DNA of 64,000 nucleotides from an uncultured Collinsella sp. (GCA_900541045.1 UQID01000011.1:1-64000), one strand, 5' to 3'; counted from the stretch's first letter, positions 50,266 to 59,616 are shown. Translations and numbers: made by a program. The notes: generated from the sequence alone by a model not told the origin.

Positions 50266-50901
50266 TTGGACAGCTATTTTACTCTGCAATCGAATATTGA
50301 GGCTTCGGGCGAGTTTGTGGACCGCAAGAGCCGGTTTATTGCCCAGCTGGTCCATATTGAGTCCGAGGATGAGGCGAATGCCTTTATCGAGATGGTTCGC
50401 AAGCGTCATTACGACGCTCGACACAATGTTCCCGCGTGGATTTTGGTCGATGGACGTGAGCGCCAGAGCGATGATGGTGAGCCGAGCCACACAAGCGGTA
50501 TGCCGACGCTCGAGGTGCTGCGCGGTGCGGGGCTCAAAAATGTTTGCTGCGTAGTGACGCGCTATTTTGGTGGCACGCTGTTAGGGCCCGGTGGCTTGGT
50601 ACGCGCCTATACCGCGGCGACGCAGACGGCGGTGGCCGCGGCTCAGGAGGCCGGGCAGATCGTTGAGATGACAAGCGTCGTGCCGGTTGACGTGCATGTG
50701 GCCTATCCGCAGTACGAGCAGGTGCTTCGTTTGGCGCAGGATTCGGGTGCCAAGGTTTCGGGCACCGACTACGCGGATGCCGTGACGATTCATTTGGTGT
50801 TCAAAGCGGGGGAGCAGGAGCCGTTTTGCGCTAAGATGCGCGAGCTTATGGCGGGGCGTGAGGAGATTGAGGTCGGCGCTCCCGAATTTGCCGAGTTCTA
50901 A
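50266..50901 (+). CDS. YigZ/IMPACT family protein
   Basis: A 211-aa YigZ/UPF0029 protein: an N-terminal IMPACT-type domain (KSRFIAQLVHIESEDEANAFIEMV, ARHNVPAWILVDG, DDGEPSHTSGMPTLEVL, VVTRYFGGTLLGPGGLVRAYT) and a C-terminal DUF1949 ferredoxin-like domain (about 135-205). Bacterial members are thought to act near translation or nucleic acids, without a proven function. TTG 50266 is taken (GAGGGG five bases upstream); TTG 50263 is the alternative. Confidence 0.92.
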   Translation: MDSYFTLQSNIEASGEFVDRKSRFIAQLVHIESEDEANAFIEMVRKRHYDARHNVPAWILVDGRERQSDDGEPSHTSGMPTLEVLRGAGLKNVCCVVTRYFGGTLLGPGGLVRAYTAATQTAVAAAQEAGQIVEMTSVVPVDVHVAYPQYEQVLRLAQDSGAKVSGTDYADAVTIHLVFKAGEQEPFCAKMRELMAGREEIEVGAPEFAEF

Positions 50902-50904
50902 CGG

Positions 50905-50956
50905 CGACGGCCGGCGTGCTTTTGGATGGATCCCAAGCGCGCCGGCTGTCGTTTTT
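50905..50956 (+). terminator. Rho-independent terminator after the YigZ gene
   Basis: CGAC+GCCGGCG arms pair with CGCCGGC+GTCG, followed by TTTTT. It may also serve the convergent gene downstream. Confidence 0.82.
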
Positions 50957-50969
50957 CTGTTGCTGCCGT

Positions 50970-51416
50970 TTACTCGGCGAGCTGCTTTAGCACATCGCAG
51001 GCGATCTCGACGGCATCGTCGATGCAGCCGGGGCAGCTGCGGAGCGGACCCTTGTCCGATCCGATACCCTTGAGCGTGCCGCAGACGGTCGTCGTGTTCT
51101 TCTCGCCAAATCGCTTGGCAATTTCACGCGACAGCTTGTAGGTCTGGCCTTTGGTCTTGGGGTTTTCCATGCCGTCGCTCATCACGAAGCCCATGATGGC
51201 CACGGCGCCCGAGATGGCGCCGCAGGTTTCGGTCATGCCGCCCATGCCGGCACCAAAGCCCTCGGTGAGGGTAAAGGCGACCTGGGGGTCGAGTCCGACG
51301 GCAGGCGCGAGCGTGCAGGCGACGGCCTGGGCGCAGTTAAAGCCACGGGCGTGGTATTCGGCAGCCTGAGCCTGACAGGCGGTGATGTCGAGCTGGGCCG
51401 TATCGATTTGCTTCAT
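50970..51416 (-). CDS. C_GCAxxG_C_C family (putative redox) protein
   Basis: A 148-aa member of the C_GCAxxG_C_C family, small anaerobe proteins thought to bind a metal or redox centre. Cysteines appear in the expected places: GFNCAQAVACTLAP, GMTETCGAISGAVAIMGF, TTVCGTLKGI and RSCPGCIDDAVEIACDVL. ATG 51416 has AAGGAG six bases upstream; the longer frame is leader. It is divergent from the sulfhydrylase gene, which may point to a sulfur-linked role, though this is inference. Confidence 0.85.
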   Translation of the reverse strand: MKQIDTAQLDITACQAQAAEYHARGFNCAQAVACTLAPAVGLDPQVAFTLTEGFGAGMGGMTETCGAISGAVAIMGFVMSDGMENPKTKGQTYKLSREIAKRFGEKNTTTVCGTLKGIGSDKGPLRSCPGCIDDAVEIACDVLKQLAE

Positions 51417-51646
51417 CGTTGTCTCCTTGGTTACGGTGTACTCGCCTATGGTACCCGTGACGGTGCATGTAATCATCGAGAGCTTCATGGATGCCTCATT
51501 TTTATCTATCGAGCAAATGTCCAAGGCTTGAGATAAATGCCCCGGATCAATTTGTCTCATAACCTACCTTGGGGATGGGTTGAGAGGGGTGCAGGGTAGC
51601 GGTATCGTGAACCAAATAAAACGTAACCCAGGCAAGGGAGCAAGAT

Positions 51647-52930
51647 ATGAGCGAGCAGACCATCGGTACCACATGTGTTCAGGGCGGCTATCACCCGGGA
51701 GATGCCGAGCCGCGCCAGGTGCCCATCTACCAGTCCACCACGTGGAAGTACGACACGTCCGAGCACATGGGCAAGCTGTTTGACCTAGAGGAGTCGGGCT
51801 ACTTCTACAGCCGCCTGCAGAACCCCACGTGCGATCTCGTTGCCGCCAAGATCTGCGAGATGGAGGGCGGCACCGCTGCGATGCTCACGAGCTCGGGCAT
51901 GGCTGCGAACTTCCTCGCGATCTTTAACGTGGCCGGTGCCGGCGATCATGTGGTTGCTAGCTCTGCCATTTACGGCGGTACGTATAACCTGCTCGCCCAC
52001 ACCATGGGCCGCATGGGCGTGACCTGCACGTTCGTCGCCCCCGACTGCACCGATGAGGAGCTCGAGGCAGCCTTTGAGCCCAATACCAAGCTCGTCTTTG
52101 GCGAGACGATTGCCAACCCCGCCCTTGCTGTGCTCGATATTGAGCGCTTTGCCAAGGCCGCACATGACCACGGCGTGCCGCTGATGGTCGACAACACCTT
52201 CCCGACGCCCGTGATGTGCCGTCCCTTTGAGTGGGGCGCCGATATCGTTACGCACTCCACCACCAAGTACATGGATGGACATGCTGCCTACCTGGGCGGC
52301 GTGATCGTTGACCACGGCCAGTTTGACTGGATGGCTCATGCGGACAAGTTCCCGGGTCTTACCACGCCCGATGAGAGCTACCACGGCGTGACCTATGCCG
52401 AGAAGTTTGGTCGCGAGGGTGCCTTCATTACCAAGGCAACCGCTCAGCTCATGCGCGATCTTGGTCCTATGCAGAATCCGCAGGCGGCCTTCTTCCTGAA
52501 CAGCTCGCTCGAGAGCCTGCATGTGCGCATGCCGCGTCATTGCGAGAACGGCCTGGCCGTTGCCAAGTTCCTGCAGAGCCATCCCAAGGTGCGCTTCGTG
52601 AGCTATCCGGGCCTGGAGGGCGATAAGTACTATGACATCGCTCAGAAGTACATGCCCAACGGTACCTGCGGCGTTGTGAGCTTTGGCTTTAACGGTGGTC
52701 GCGCGGCGGCCGAGACCTTTATGAAGAGCCTCAAGCTCGCCCAGATCGCCACGCACGTGGCCGACGCCCGCACTTGCTGCCTGCATCCCGCTAATGCCAC
52801 GCATCGCCAGATGAACGATGAGGAGCTCATCGCCTGTGGCATCTCCGCCGACATGGTGCGCCTGTCGTGCGGCCTCGAGGACACGGCCGACCTGATTGCC
52901 GACCTTGAGCAGGCACTCGAGCAGTGCTAG
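51647..52930 (+). CDS. O-acetylhomoserine sulfhydrylase-type PLP enzyme
   Basis: A Cys/Met-metabolism PLP enzyme, 427 aa. FYSRLQNPTCDLVAAKICEMEGG and SSGMAANFLAIFNV bind PLP phosphate; VDNTFPTPVMCRPFEWGADI contains the PLP-pairing Asp; the Schiff-base Lys is in THSTTKYMDGHA; the C-terminal domain ends LIADLEQALEQC. It closely fits MetY (O-acetyl-L-homoserine plus sulfide to homocysteine). Methionine gamma-lyase is an alternative. GGGAG precedes the ATG. Confidence 0.93.
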   Translation: MSEQTIGTTCVQGGYHPGDAEPRQVPIYQSTTWKYDTSEHMGKLFDLEESGYFYSRLQNPTCDLVAAKICEMEGGTAAMLTSSGMAANFLAIFNVAGAGDHVVASSAIYGGTYNLLAHTMGRMGVTCTFVAPDCTDEELEAAFEPNTKLVFGETIANPALAVLDIERFAKAAHDHGVPLMVDNTFPTPVMCRPFEWGADIVTHSTTKYMDGHAAYLGGVIVDHGQFDWMAHADKFPGLTTPDESYHGVTYAEKFGREGAFITKATAQLMRDLGPMQNPQAAFFLNSSLESLHVRMPRHCENGLAVAKFLQSHPKVRFVSYPGLEGDKYYDIAQKYMPNGTCGVVSFGFNGGRAAAETFMKSLKLAQIATHVADARTCCLHPANATHRQMNDEELIACGISADMVRLSCGLEDTADLIADLEQALEQC

Positions 52931-52998
52931 GCTAGCTCCGTATAAGGTGCCGATGCTGGCAGAAAGCTTCGGCGACCTTTCGTTCCGATTCCGTAGGC

Positions 52999-53044
52999 GG
53001 GACCCCAATCGCGACTGTTTGCAGGCGATTGGGGCCCCGTTTTT
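52999..53044 (+). terminator. Rho-independent terminator after the sulfhydrylase gene
   Basis: GGGACCCCAATCGC pairs with GCGATTGGGGCCCC (14 bp, one mismatch) and is followed by GTTTTTG. Confidence 0.88.
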
Positions 53045-53070
53045 GTGTTGCGCCACTCGAAAGGATGGAT

Positions 53071-54375
53071 ATGGAGAAAACCGCAGAGCAGCTGCGCCGC
53101 GAGCACATTGCCCTTGAGGGCGACACCCATGGCAAGAACAAATGGGCGATTCTGTTTACCGTGCTCATCATGACGTTTATGGTGTGTCTGGATTCGACCG
53201 TCGTGACCGTGGCGCTGCCCGTGATGCAAAAGGAGCTGGGCGTGGGCCTCGATCGCATTCAGCTGGTGAGCTCGGTGTATCTGCTTGCGACTTGCGTGGC
53301 CATGTTGCCGTTTGGCCGTCTGGGCGACGTGCGCGGCAAGGTGAATGTGTTCCAGTTGGGCGTCATCGTCTTTTCGGTCGGTTCGCTGCTGTGCGGCCTT
53401 TCGGCCTCGCTCGAAGTTCTTATTCTGGCACGCATTGTTCAGGGCGTCGGTTGCGCGGCGGCCATGGCTAACAACATGGGTATCATCACCGAGTCGTTTC
53501 CGGCGCGTGAGCGCGGCCGTGCCATGGGCATTCTGGCGACCTTTGTGGCTCTTGGCATGATGTGCGGCCCCGTGCTCGGCGGCGTGCTGGTGGCAAGCTT
53601 TCCCTGGGAGAGCATCTTCCTCATCAACCTGCCCATTGGCGTCATCTCGTTTATCGTGGGGCTCTACACGCTGCCGCATGTTAAGCCGGAGGCCGGCGAG
53701 CGTCCCATGTCCCTGATCGAGGCTGCTCGTCGCTGCTTTGCAAATTCGGCCTTCACCATCAACCTTGCCTGCATGCTCATCATGTTCGTTGGTATTGGCG
53801 CATCCGAGTTTATTCTGCCGTTCTATTTTCAGGACGCCCACGGCTTCGGTTCTGATATCTCTGGACTACTCTTTTTGGCGCTGCCGATGGTGAATGCCTT
53901 TATCGGCCCGCTTTCGGGTACGGTTTCGGACCGTGTTGGCTGCGAGGGCCCCACGGCGGTCGGCCTGGGCGTGTACGTGTGCGGTCTCTTTGCGGTGAGC
54001 ACGCTCGACGAGCACTCTTCTATCCCTGTGATCGTGTGCTGTGTCGCGTTTATGTCGTGCGGCACGTCGATTTTCCAGAGCCCCAATAACTCGTTGTATA
54101 TGGGCTCGGCTCCGCGCGAAGCGCTCGGCTTTGCGGGCAGCCTGGGTAGTTTGGCACGCTACGCCGGCATGGCGCTCGGCATTACGGCGGCGTCGCATAT
54201 CCTGTATGGGCAGATGAGCGTGGCAATGGGCGAGGCCGTGACCAGTTTTGTTACAGGTCGTCCGGACGTATTCCTATTCGGCTTTCGCTCGGTGTTCTAC
54301 GTACTCATGGCTGTGGCCGCCGTGGGCTTTGCGCTTGCCATGGTGCGTTTGGTGAAGATGCGCGCCCGCCATTAG
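53071..54375 (+). CDS. MFS transporter, DHA2-like
   Basis: A proton-driven major facilitator, 434 aa with about twelve to thirteen membrane segments. MVCLDSTVVTVALPVMQKEL (motif D1 of drug/H+ antiporters), motif A GRLGDVRGK, RIVQGVGCAAAMANNMGII, and motif C-like LGMMCGPVLGGVL are visible. The substrate is unknown; multidrug or metabolite export is typical. ATG 53071 has AAGG six bases upstream. No adjacent regulator gene is present. Confidence 0.9.
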   Translation: MEKTAEQLRREHIALEGDTHGKNKWAILFTVLIMTFMVCLDSTVVTVALPVMQKELGVGLDRIQLVSSVYLLATCVAMLPFGRLGDVRGKVNVFQLGVIVFSVGSLLCGLSASLEVLILARIVQGVGCAAAMANNMGIITESFPARERGRAMGILATFVALGMMCGPVLGGVLVASFPWESIFLINLPIGVISFIVGLYTLPHVKPEAGERPMSLIEAARRCFANSAFTINLACMLIMFVGIGASEFILPFYFQDAHGFGSDISGLLFLALPMVNAFIGPLSGTVSDRVGCEGPTAVGLGVYVCGLFAVSTLDEHSSIPVIVCCVAFMSCGTSIFQSPNNSLYMGSAPREALGFAGSLGSLARYAGMALGITAASHILYGQMSVAMGEAVTSFVTGRPDVFLFGFRSVFYVLMAVAAVGFALAMVRLVKMRARH

Positions 54376-54532
54376 CATGTTGGGAGGCTGTCTGCCACGA
54401 TTCGCGCCGTCCCAAAAAGACTGGTTTGTGGTGCGATGTGGCTTGTGGGGCGGGCGGGGGTCGGTCCGTGGTAGACTATCGAACAACGTTTATTAATCGC
54501 GCGGTATCGTTGCCGCGAGAAGGGGTTGCGCC

Positions 54533-55111
54533 ATGCAGGAGCTTGAGGATCGTATTCGCCATGACGGCATCGTAAAGGCCGGTAACGTCCTTAAGGTTGA
54601 TGCCTTCCTCAACCACCAGTGCGACGTTGAGCTGTTCGACCACATGGGCGCCGAATGGGCCCGTCTGTTCGAGGGTGTCGAGATCAACAAGATCCTGACG
54701 ATTGAGGCTTCGGGTATTGGTATGGCCTGCATCGCAGCTCAGCATTTTGGCGGCGTGCCGGTGGTCTTTGCAAAGAAGGCCCAGTCCATCAACCTTGACG
54801 GCGAGCAGTATGCCACGACCATCTATTCCTTTACCAAGCAGAAGGAGTACCCGGTCATTGTCGGCAAGCGCTTTCTGTCCGAGGGCGATAAGGTCCTGAT
54901 TATCGACGACTTCCTGGCCAACGGCTGCGCGCTTGAGGGCCTTATTAAGATCTGCGAGGCTGCGGGCGCCGAAGTTGCCGGCATTGGCATTGCCGTTGAG
55001 AAGGGCTTCCAGGGCGGCGGCGATAAGCTCCGTAAGCGCGGCTTCCGCGTTGAGAGCTTGGCCCGTATCGCCGATATGGACTGCGAGAACGGCGAGATCA
55101 CCTTCGCCTAA
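54533..55111 (+). CDS. xpt: Xanthine phosphoribosyltransferase
   Basis: Xpt salvages xanthine (and guanine) to XMP with PRPP. It has 192 aa, the usual length. [33 protein letters not shown] start, [29 protein letters not shown], and the PRPP loop [18 protein letters not shown] are present. TAGACT at 54472 could be a -10. No purine riboswitch precedes it. A palindromic terminator follows. Confidence 0.95.
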   Translation: MQELEDRIRHDGIVKAGNVLKVDAFLNHQCDVELFDHMGAEWARLFEGVEINKILTIEASGIGMACIAAQHFGGVPVVFAKKAQSINLDGEQYATTIYSFTKQKEYPVIVGKRFLSEGDKVLIIDDFLANGCALEGLIKICEAAGAEVAGIGIAVEKGFQGGGDKLRKRGFRVESLARIADMDCENGEITFA

Positions 55112-55138
55112 GCGCGCAACACAAGCGATTGGTATGCG

Positions 55139-55174
55139 ATGTGACAAAGGGACTGTCCCTTTGTCACATTTTTT
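55139..55174 (+). terminator. Terminator-like palindrome after xpt
   Basis: ATGTGACAAAGGGA-CTG-TCCCTTTGTCACAT is a perfect 14-bp stem followed by five Ts. The core is a near-symmetric palindrome resembling the one at 30725. Confidence 0.85.
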
Positions 55175-55194
55175 GTATGAGGGGAGGTGTTGAT

Positions 55195-55575
55195 ATGGAC
55201 GAGAACAAGATGGGCTGGCGCGAGTATGCGCGCTTTGCCGAGATGTCGGTTGAGGAGCTGGCGCGCGATTGCGAGGTACAGGTGTTTCGCGCGACGGGTC
55301 CGGGTGGGCAGGGCGTGAACACGACGGACTCTGCGGTGCGCATGAAACATGGGCCCACGGGGATTGTCGTGACGGCGCGTGAGAGCCGCAGCCAGTTTCA
55401 GAATCGCGCGAGCTGCCTGCGTAAGCTGCGCGCTGAGCTTGAGCGTCGCGGGCGTCCACCGCGTCGACGCGTAAAGACCAAGGTGCCTCAGCGCTCTCGC
55501 CAGCGCAGGCTTAATGACAAGCACTTCAACGCCATTAAAAAGGCCAACCGTCGCAAGCCGGGCGGGGAGGAATAG
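55195..55575 (+). CDS. Release-factor-like GGQ domain protein
   Basis: A 126-aa protein made of the peptidyl-tRNA hydrolysis domain of class I release factors. [21 protein letters not shown] holds the GGQ tripeptide; [20 protein letters not shown] and a very basic C terminus ([20 protein letters not shown]) resemble ArfB/YaeJ- and RF-H-like rescue factors, which release stalled ribosomes. No codon-recognition domain is present. ATG 55195 has GGGAGG upstream. It is placed after xpt, beyond a terminator. Confidence 0.87.
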   Translation: MDENKMGWREYARFAEMSVEELARDCEVQVFRATGPGGQGVNTTDSAVRMKHGPTGIVVTARESRSQFQNRASCLRKLRAELERRGRPPRRRVKTKVPQRSRQRRLNDKHFNAIKKANRRKPGGEE

Positions 55576-55583
55576 CCTCCTCG

Positions 55584-55654
55584 TAAGTTGCGGTGAAATA
55601 GGGACTGTTTATGCAGCTAAAGCCGTAAGACAGTCCCTATTTCACCGCAACTTA
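55584..55654. repeat. Inverted repeat, TTGCGGTGRAATA family
   Basis: Left arm 55584-55608 (TAAGTTGCGGTGAAATAGGG then ACTGT) is perfectly inverted at 55630-55654: 25 bp with a 21-nt loop. The TTGCGGTG[A/G]AATA core is shared with 34680. It lies between convergent genes, eight bases from each. Confidence 0.9.
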
Positions 55655-55661
55655 GGTGGGG

Positions 55662-56624
55662 TTAGCGGGTGGGGTGCCAGACCTCGAGGGCGCCGGCGAG
55701 GATGTCGACCTCGATGCGTGAGGCGACAACGGGCTCGCCGTCGGCCTGGATGGGGTAGTCGGGCTCCTCCAAGGTGAGCGCGGCATGGCGGCATCGGCGC
55801 ATGCGAACCGGTGGCAACTTGGTATGGTGGCCGTCCTTAGCCGAAAGAAACATAGGCAGGGCAACCGCGCGAGGGACGGGGCCGCAGGCGTAGCAGACGT
55901 CGAGCATGCCGTCGCAGGGGTCGGCATCGGGGCAGATACGATAGCCCGAGCCATACGTGGGGCCCAGCTGAATCGCCATGATGATCGCCCTCACGCGCTC
56001 GGCGGGCGCGCCGTCAAAGCTGGCTGTCATGGGGTAATTGCGATAGCGTAGGCCAAACTGCTCAAGTCCCGAGAGAGTGTAGAGCGGAGTGCCGGCGAGA
56101 CCCGTCTTTTTGCGCAGCTCGGTGGTGCCCAGGCCGATGGCGGCATCGATGCCGATCGAAAGCGTCTGGTCGTAGTACTCAACGGAAGCCTCGCCGCTAC
56201 CGCTTGCGGGGTTCCATGAGCGAATGCGCCCGATGTCCTGACGCTGCAGCTCGCAGGAGAGCAGCGCGCCAAAATTCTTACCGGAGAAATCGTCGATGCC
56301 GAGTGTTTGGGCAAAATCGTTGCCGGAGCCCACGGGTAGGATGGCGAGAGCGGGGCGGACCGCCTCATCCTGCGTCATAAGCCCGTTGACGACCTCGTGA
56401 ATCACGCCGTCGCCGCCAAGGGCGATAACGGTGCGATAGCCCTGAGCCTGTGCGGCAAGCTCCTTGGCGTGTCCCATGCGCTCGGTTAGCACCAGGTCAA
56501 ACTGGGATGCGCGTGCAGTCATGTCCATAAAGCGTTGCAGGCGCTCGGCAACTTCGCGCGCCGCACCCGACTGGGCGGCTGGGTTGGCGATGATGAGCGT
56601 GAGGCCAAAATCAGTTGCGTGCAT
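55662..56624 (-). CDS. Diacylglycerol/lipid kinase (DagK/YegS family)
   Basis: A lipid kinase of the DAGK-catalytic family, 320 aa. LTLIIANPAAQSGAA at the N terminus, the nucleotide-binding VIALGGDGVIHEVVNGLM, ALAILPVGSGNDFAQTLGI, and a C-terminal beta domain ending PIQADGEPVVASRIEVDIL. Members phosphorylate diacylglycerol or related lipids at the membrane. ATG 56624 (GGGAG upstream) starts the conserved region. It lies 87 bp downstream of the CLC gene on the same strand. Confidence 0.92.
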   Translation of the reverse strand: MHATDFGLTLIIANPAAQSGAAREVAERLQRFMDMTARASQFDLVLTERMGHAKELAAQAQGYRTVIALGGDGVIHEVVNGLMTQDEAVRPALAILPVGSGNDFAQTLGIDDFSGKNFGALLSCELQRQDIGRIRSWNPASGSGEASVEYYDQTLSIGIDAAIGLGTTELRKKTGLAGTPLYTLSGLEQFGLRYRNYPMTASFDGAPAERVRAIIMAIQLGPTYGSGYRICPDADPCDGMLDVCYACGPVPRAVALPMFLSAKDGHHTKLPPVRMRRCRHAALTLEEPDYPIQADGEPVVASRIEVDILAGALEVWHPTR

Positions 56625-56711
56625 GGGGCGACTCCCGGCGTATGACGTGACGGTGCGGTCGCGCTCAGGTCGAATTGCCCCCGATTGTGGCTGCACGTCG
56701 AATACTTACGT

Positions 56712-58133
56712 CTACTCTATCAGGTCGTTGTGGCGCTCGATAGCATCCGCTACCGTACCGCCCTCATCTACAATAAGCGAACGGCGCTTGGGCGAGATAA
56801 TGCGCTGGGCGGGGTACACGCCGCGGTGTCCGGCGGTTAGGTAGCTGATAAAGGCCACGATGACAAAGAACCCGGCAGCCGTGCCGTGGAACAGGTCGAT
56901 GGCCATCATACAGGTGGTGATAGGCACGTTAAGGCCGGCGCAGAACACGCCGAGCATGCCCAGCGCTGCCAGAAAGCTGGGATCGATTCCGACGAGGCAA
57001 CCTATCCAGCCGCCGAGCGCCGCACCGATGCCAAACAGGGGCGTGACCTCGCCGCCTTGGAAGCCCGCGCCCAGGGTAAGCGCTGTGACGACCAACTTGA
57101 TGGCTGCGTCCGCCAGGGTGGTGTTGCCGGCAAATCCGGCGCCGGAAAGCCACGTGGAAAGGCCGGCGTAGTTCCAGGCGTCGAGGAGGGCATAGGCGGC
57201 CAAAACCACGAGTGCGCCGATGAGTGCGCGAACGAGGTAATTGGTGATAAAGCGACCGTAGAGGCTCTTGACGGTTCGAACCGACCAGGCAAAGAGGCGT
57301 GCCGTCAGACCGAAGATAATTGCGCTGATAACAACGATGACGACCGTTTTGGGCGTCATAGCGGGAACGCTGGCGATGACATTCGCCTCGTACTCGGTAC
57401 CTAGGGCGAGTGATGTAAAGTAGCCGGTAAACGAGGCGACCAGGCAGTAGATGCCCGCGGTGTAGTCGATCTTGCCGATAAAGCACATCTCCATGCCAAA
57501 GAAAGCCCCGGCAAGGGGCGAGCCGAATACGGCGCCAAAGGCCGACGAGATGCCGGCGAGCATGAGGTCGTGGTGGTCATGCTTTTTGAGGTGGGCGAGG
57601 CTCGAGATGTTGCTGGCGATGGTGCCGCCAATCTGCACCGCAGCTCCCTCGCGACCGGCCGATCCGCCCGTTAGGTGCGTGAGCGTGGAGCAGACGAAGG
57701 TGAGGACGGCCATGCGCATATGGATGAGGCGGGTGCCCAGAGCGGAGTCGATGACCAGGTTGTTACCGCGTTTGGCGGCGAGACCGTGGTTTTTGTACAC
57801 CCATGCGGTGACAACGCCCACAACGGGAAGCAGCGCGTAAATCCACGCATGCTGCTCGCGATAGTCGGTCGCGATATTCAACGAGGCCAAAAACGCCCAA
57901 GCGGCAACGCCCATGGCGAGCGAGACGATGACGACGAGTGCGAGCAACTTGGCGCTCGCGAGTAGGTTGCGGGCGTTGCGGCGCGTGTCGGCAGCCAAGA
58001 GATGCTCAGAGCGGGTGAGCTGATGCCTGCCTGCCGCGATGACGTCGTTCAGAGAGAAAAAACCGCCTTCGTCGAGCGGCTGGGAATGATCCTGCGCTTC
58101 GTTTGCGCTTTCGGGTTTGTCGTTATGAGCCAT
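56712..58133 (-). CDS. CLC-family antiporter, CLC-F (fluoride/proton) type
   Basis: A 473-aa CLC protein with about ten hydrophobic segments after a ~60-residue polar N terminus. GNNLVID (123-129) replaces the GSGIP of chloride CLCs; GSAGREGAAVQIGG holds the gating Glu E162; GFQGGEVTPLFGIGAALG replaces GKxFIP. These three are typical of CLC-F proteins, which expel fluoride in exchange for protons. A chloride role is the alternative. GAGGAA precedes the ATG; TATAAT at about 58165 (minus) may be its -10. No fluoride riboswitch is seen. Confidence 0.87.
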   Translation of the reverse strand: MAHNDKPESANEAQDHSQPLDEGGFFSLNDVIAAGRHQLTRSEHLLAADTRRNARNLLASAKLLALVVIVSLAMGVAAWAFLASLNIATDYREQHAWIYALLPVVGVVTAWVYKNHGLAAKRGNNLVIDSALGTRLIHMRMAVLTFVCSTLTHLTGGSAGREGAAVQIGGTIASNISSLAHLKKHDHHDLMLAGISSAFGAVFGSPLAGAFFGMEMCFIGKIDYTAGIYCLVASFTGYFTSLALGTEYEANVIASVPAMTPKTVVIVVISAIIFGLTARLFAWSVRTVKSLYGRFITNYLVRALIGALVVLAAYALLDAWNYAGLSTWLSGAGFAGNTTLADAAIKLVVTALTLGAGFQGGEVTPLFGIGAALGGWIGCLVGIDPSFLAALGMLGVFCAGLNVPITTCMMAIDLFHGTAAGFFVIVAFISYLTAGHRGVYPAQRIISPKRRSLIVDEGGTVADAIERHNDLIE

Positions 58134-58280
58134 ACGTTCCTCTTTTAGGTTGCAACGCAAGCATTATAAAACGCAGTAAACGCGACGAGCCGGTGGGTTG
58201 GTTTCCATTCTGTTTCGCGGCCTGCAACTGACAGGTGTATTTGCGGGTGCAGGCCGAGTCGCGGTCGTGCGTCGGGGGAT

Positions 58281-58286
58281 TATACT
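58281..58286 (+). promoter_or_regulatory. -10 element upstream of moeA
   Basis: TATACT lies 58 bp before the moeA start. No -35 with acceptable spacing is seen, so this is a weak call. Confidence 0.35.
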
Positions 58287-58343
58287 GAGACAAGCATAAA
58301 GAATCGGCGCCCCTGTTGTGCGCCGTGGCATTAAGAGGCGCAT

Positions 58344-59606
58344 ATGGCAGAGAAACTCATTCCGCTGGAGGACGCGCAGTCGATTGTTCTGTCGCACGTT
58401 GCTCCGACCGATCTCGTCGAGATTCCCGTGTGGCAGGCCGCCGGTCTTCCCTTGGCCGAGGACGCGGTGGCCGATATCGACATCTCGCCGTTTGCCAACA
58501 GCGCCATGGACGGGTATGCCGTGCGCTCGGCGGACTTGGCGCAGGCATCTGGCGAGGCGCCGGTGACGCTCGATGTTATCGGACATGAGGCCGCGGGTCA
58601 TGTGTTTGGGGACGCAATCGGCGCGGGCGAGACGGTCCGCATCATGACGGGCGCGCCGGTGCCCGAGGGTGCCGATGCCGTGGTGAAGTACGAGATCGTC
58701 GATGTGCTCGACGGTGACGGCAACGAGGGCTCGCGTGTGAGGTTTTTGGCGCCGGCCAAGGTGGGGAAGAACGTTCGCTCTGCCGCCGAGGAGGCCCATG
58801 CCGGCGAAGTCGTGATGCGTGCTGGCGAGGTTGTGACTCCGGCCGGCGCCGGCCTGCTGGCAAGCGCCGGTTACGCGAGCGTGAAGGTCCATGCCGCTCC
58901 GCGCGTGGGCATTATCTCGCTGGGCACGGAGCTGGTCGCGCCGAGTGAGCTGCCGGCGCGCGGGCAGATTCGCGACTCCAACTCCTCGGCGCTGATGGCC
59001 GAGGCGCTCGATGCCGGCGCCGAGCCCGTGTTCTACGGTATTGCGCCCGACGATGAGCAGGCGATTGGCGAGCTGGTGCATCGCGCCACGCGAGAGTGCG
59101 ATTTTGTCATTACGAGCGGCGGCGCCTCGGCGGGCGATTACGACTACGTGACGGCGCTCGTCCGGCGCGAGGGCGTGGTGCTGTTCGATCGCATCTCGAT
59201 GCGTCCGGGCAAGGCCATCACGTTTGGCTTGCTCGGGGGCAAGCCCTACCTAGGGCTTTCAGGCAATCCGGCCGCGGCGTATGTGGGCTTTGAGATGCTC
59301 GCCCGTCCGGCGATTCGCAAGATGCGCGGCTTTGCCGAGGGCGTGCGTCCCGTGCAGCAGGCGACGCTCACGCACGGCGTGAAAAAGCGCCAGGACCGAC
59401 GCTTCTTCGATCGCGCCACGGTTTTGCGCGACCCCGAGACCAGTGAGCTGTTGGTGACCGAGGCCAAGACGCAGAATTCGGCTCTGCTCGGCACGATGCA
59501 GCGGTCCAACTGCCTGCTGCGTATTGACGAAGGACCGTGCGAGCTCAAGGCGGGCGACGTCGTGGATGTCGTGCGTGTCGACCTGCCCGAGGGCACGGTG
59601 TTGTAG
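58344..59606 (+). CDS. moeA: Molybdopterin molybdenumtransferase MoeA
   Basis: MoeA inserts molybdate into adenylylated molybdopterin. It has 420 aa with the domain order of MoeA: N-terminal DISPFANSAMDGYAVRS, RIMTGAPVPEGADAVV, the MoCF-binding core with ISLGTELV, RDSNSSALMAEAL, ITSGGASAGDYDYV, SMRPGKAITFGLLGGKPYLGLSGNPAAAYV, and the C-terminal domain (about 340-420). It lies 10 bp before the mogA/moaB gene, so they form an operon. Confidence 0.95.
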   Translation: MAEKLIPLEDAQSIVLSHVAPTDLVEIPVWQAAGLPLAEDAVADIDISPFANSAMDGYAVRSADLAQASGEAPVTLDVIGHEAAGHVFGDAIGAGETVRIMTGAPVPEGADAVVKYEIVDVLDGDGNEGSRVRFLAPAKVGKNVRSAAEEAHAGEVVMRAGEVVTPAGAGLLASAGYASVKVHAAPRVGIISLGTELVAPSELPARGQIRDSNSSALMAEALDAGAEPVFYGIAPDDEQAIGELVHRATRECDFVITSGGASAGDYDYVTALVRREGVVLFDRISMRPGKAITFGLLGGKPYLGLSGNPAAAYVGFEMLARPAIRKMRGFAEGVRPVQQATLTHGVKKRQDRRFFDRATVLRDPETSELLVTEAKTQNSALLGTMQRSNCLLRIDEGPCELKAGDVVDVVRVDLPEGTVL

Positions 59607-59616
59607 GAGGAAGACT

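Noticed and set aside
54376..54532. Purine riboswitch upstream of xpt
   Set aside because: The conserved purine aptamer core is not present; the region is GC-rich without the expected helices.
58134..58343. Fluoride (crcB-motif) riboswitch upstream of the CLC gene
   Set aside because: The conserved pseudoknot and core bases could not be found on the minus strand.
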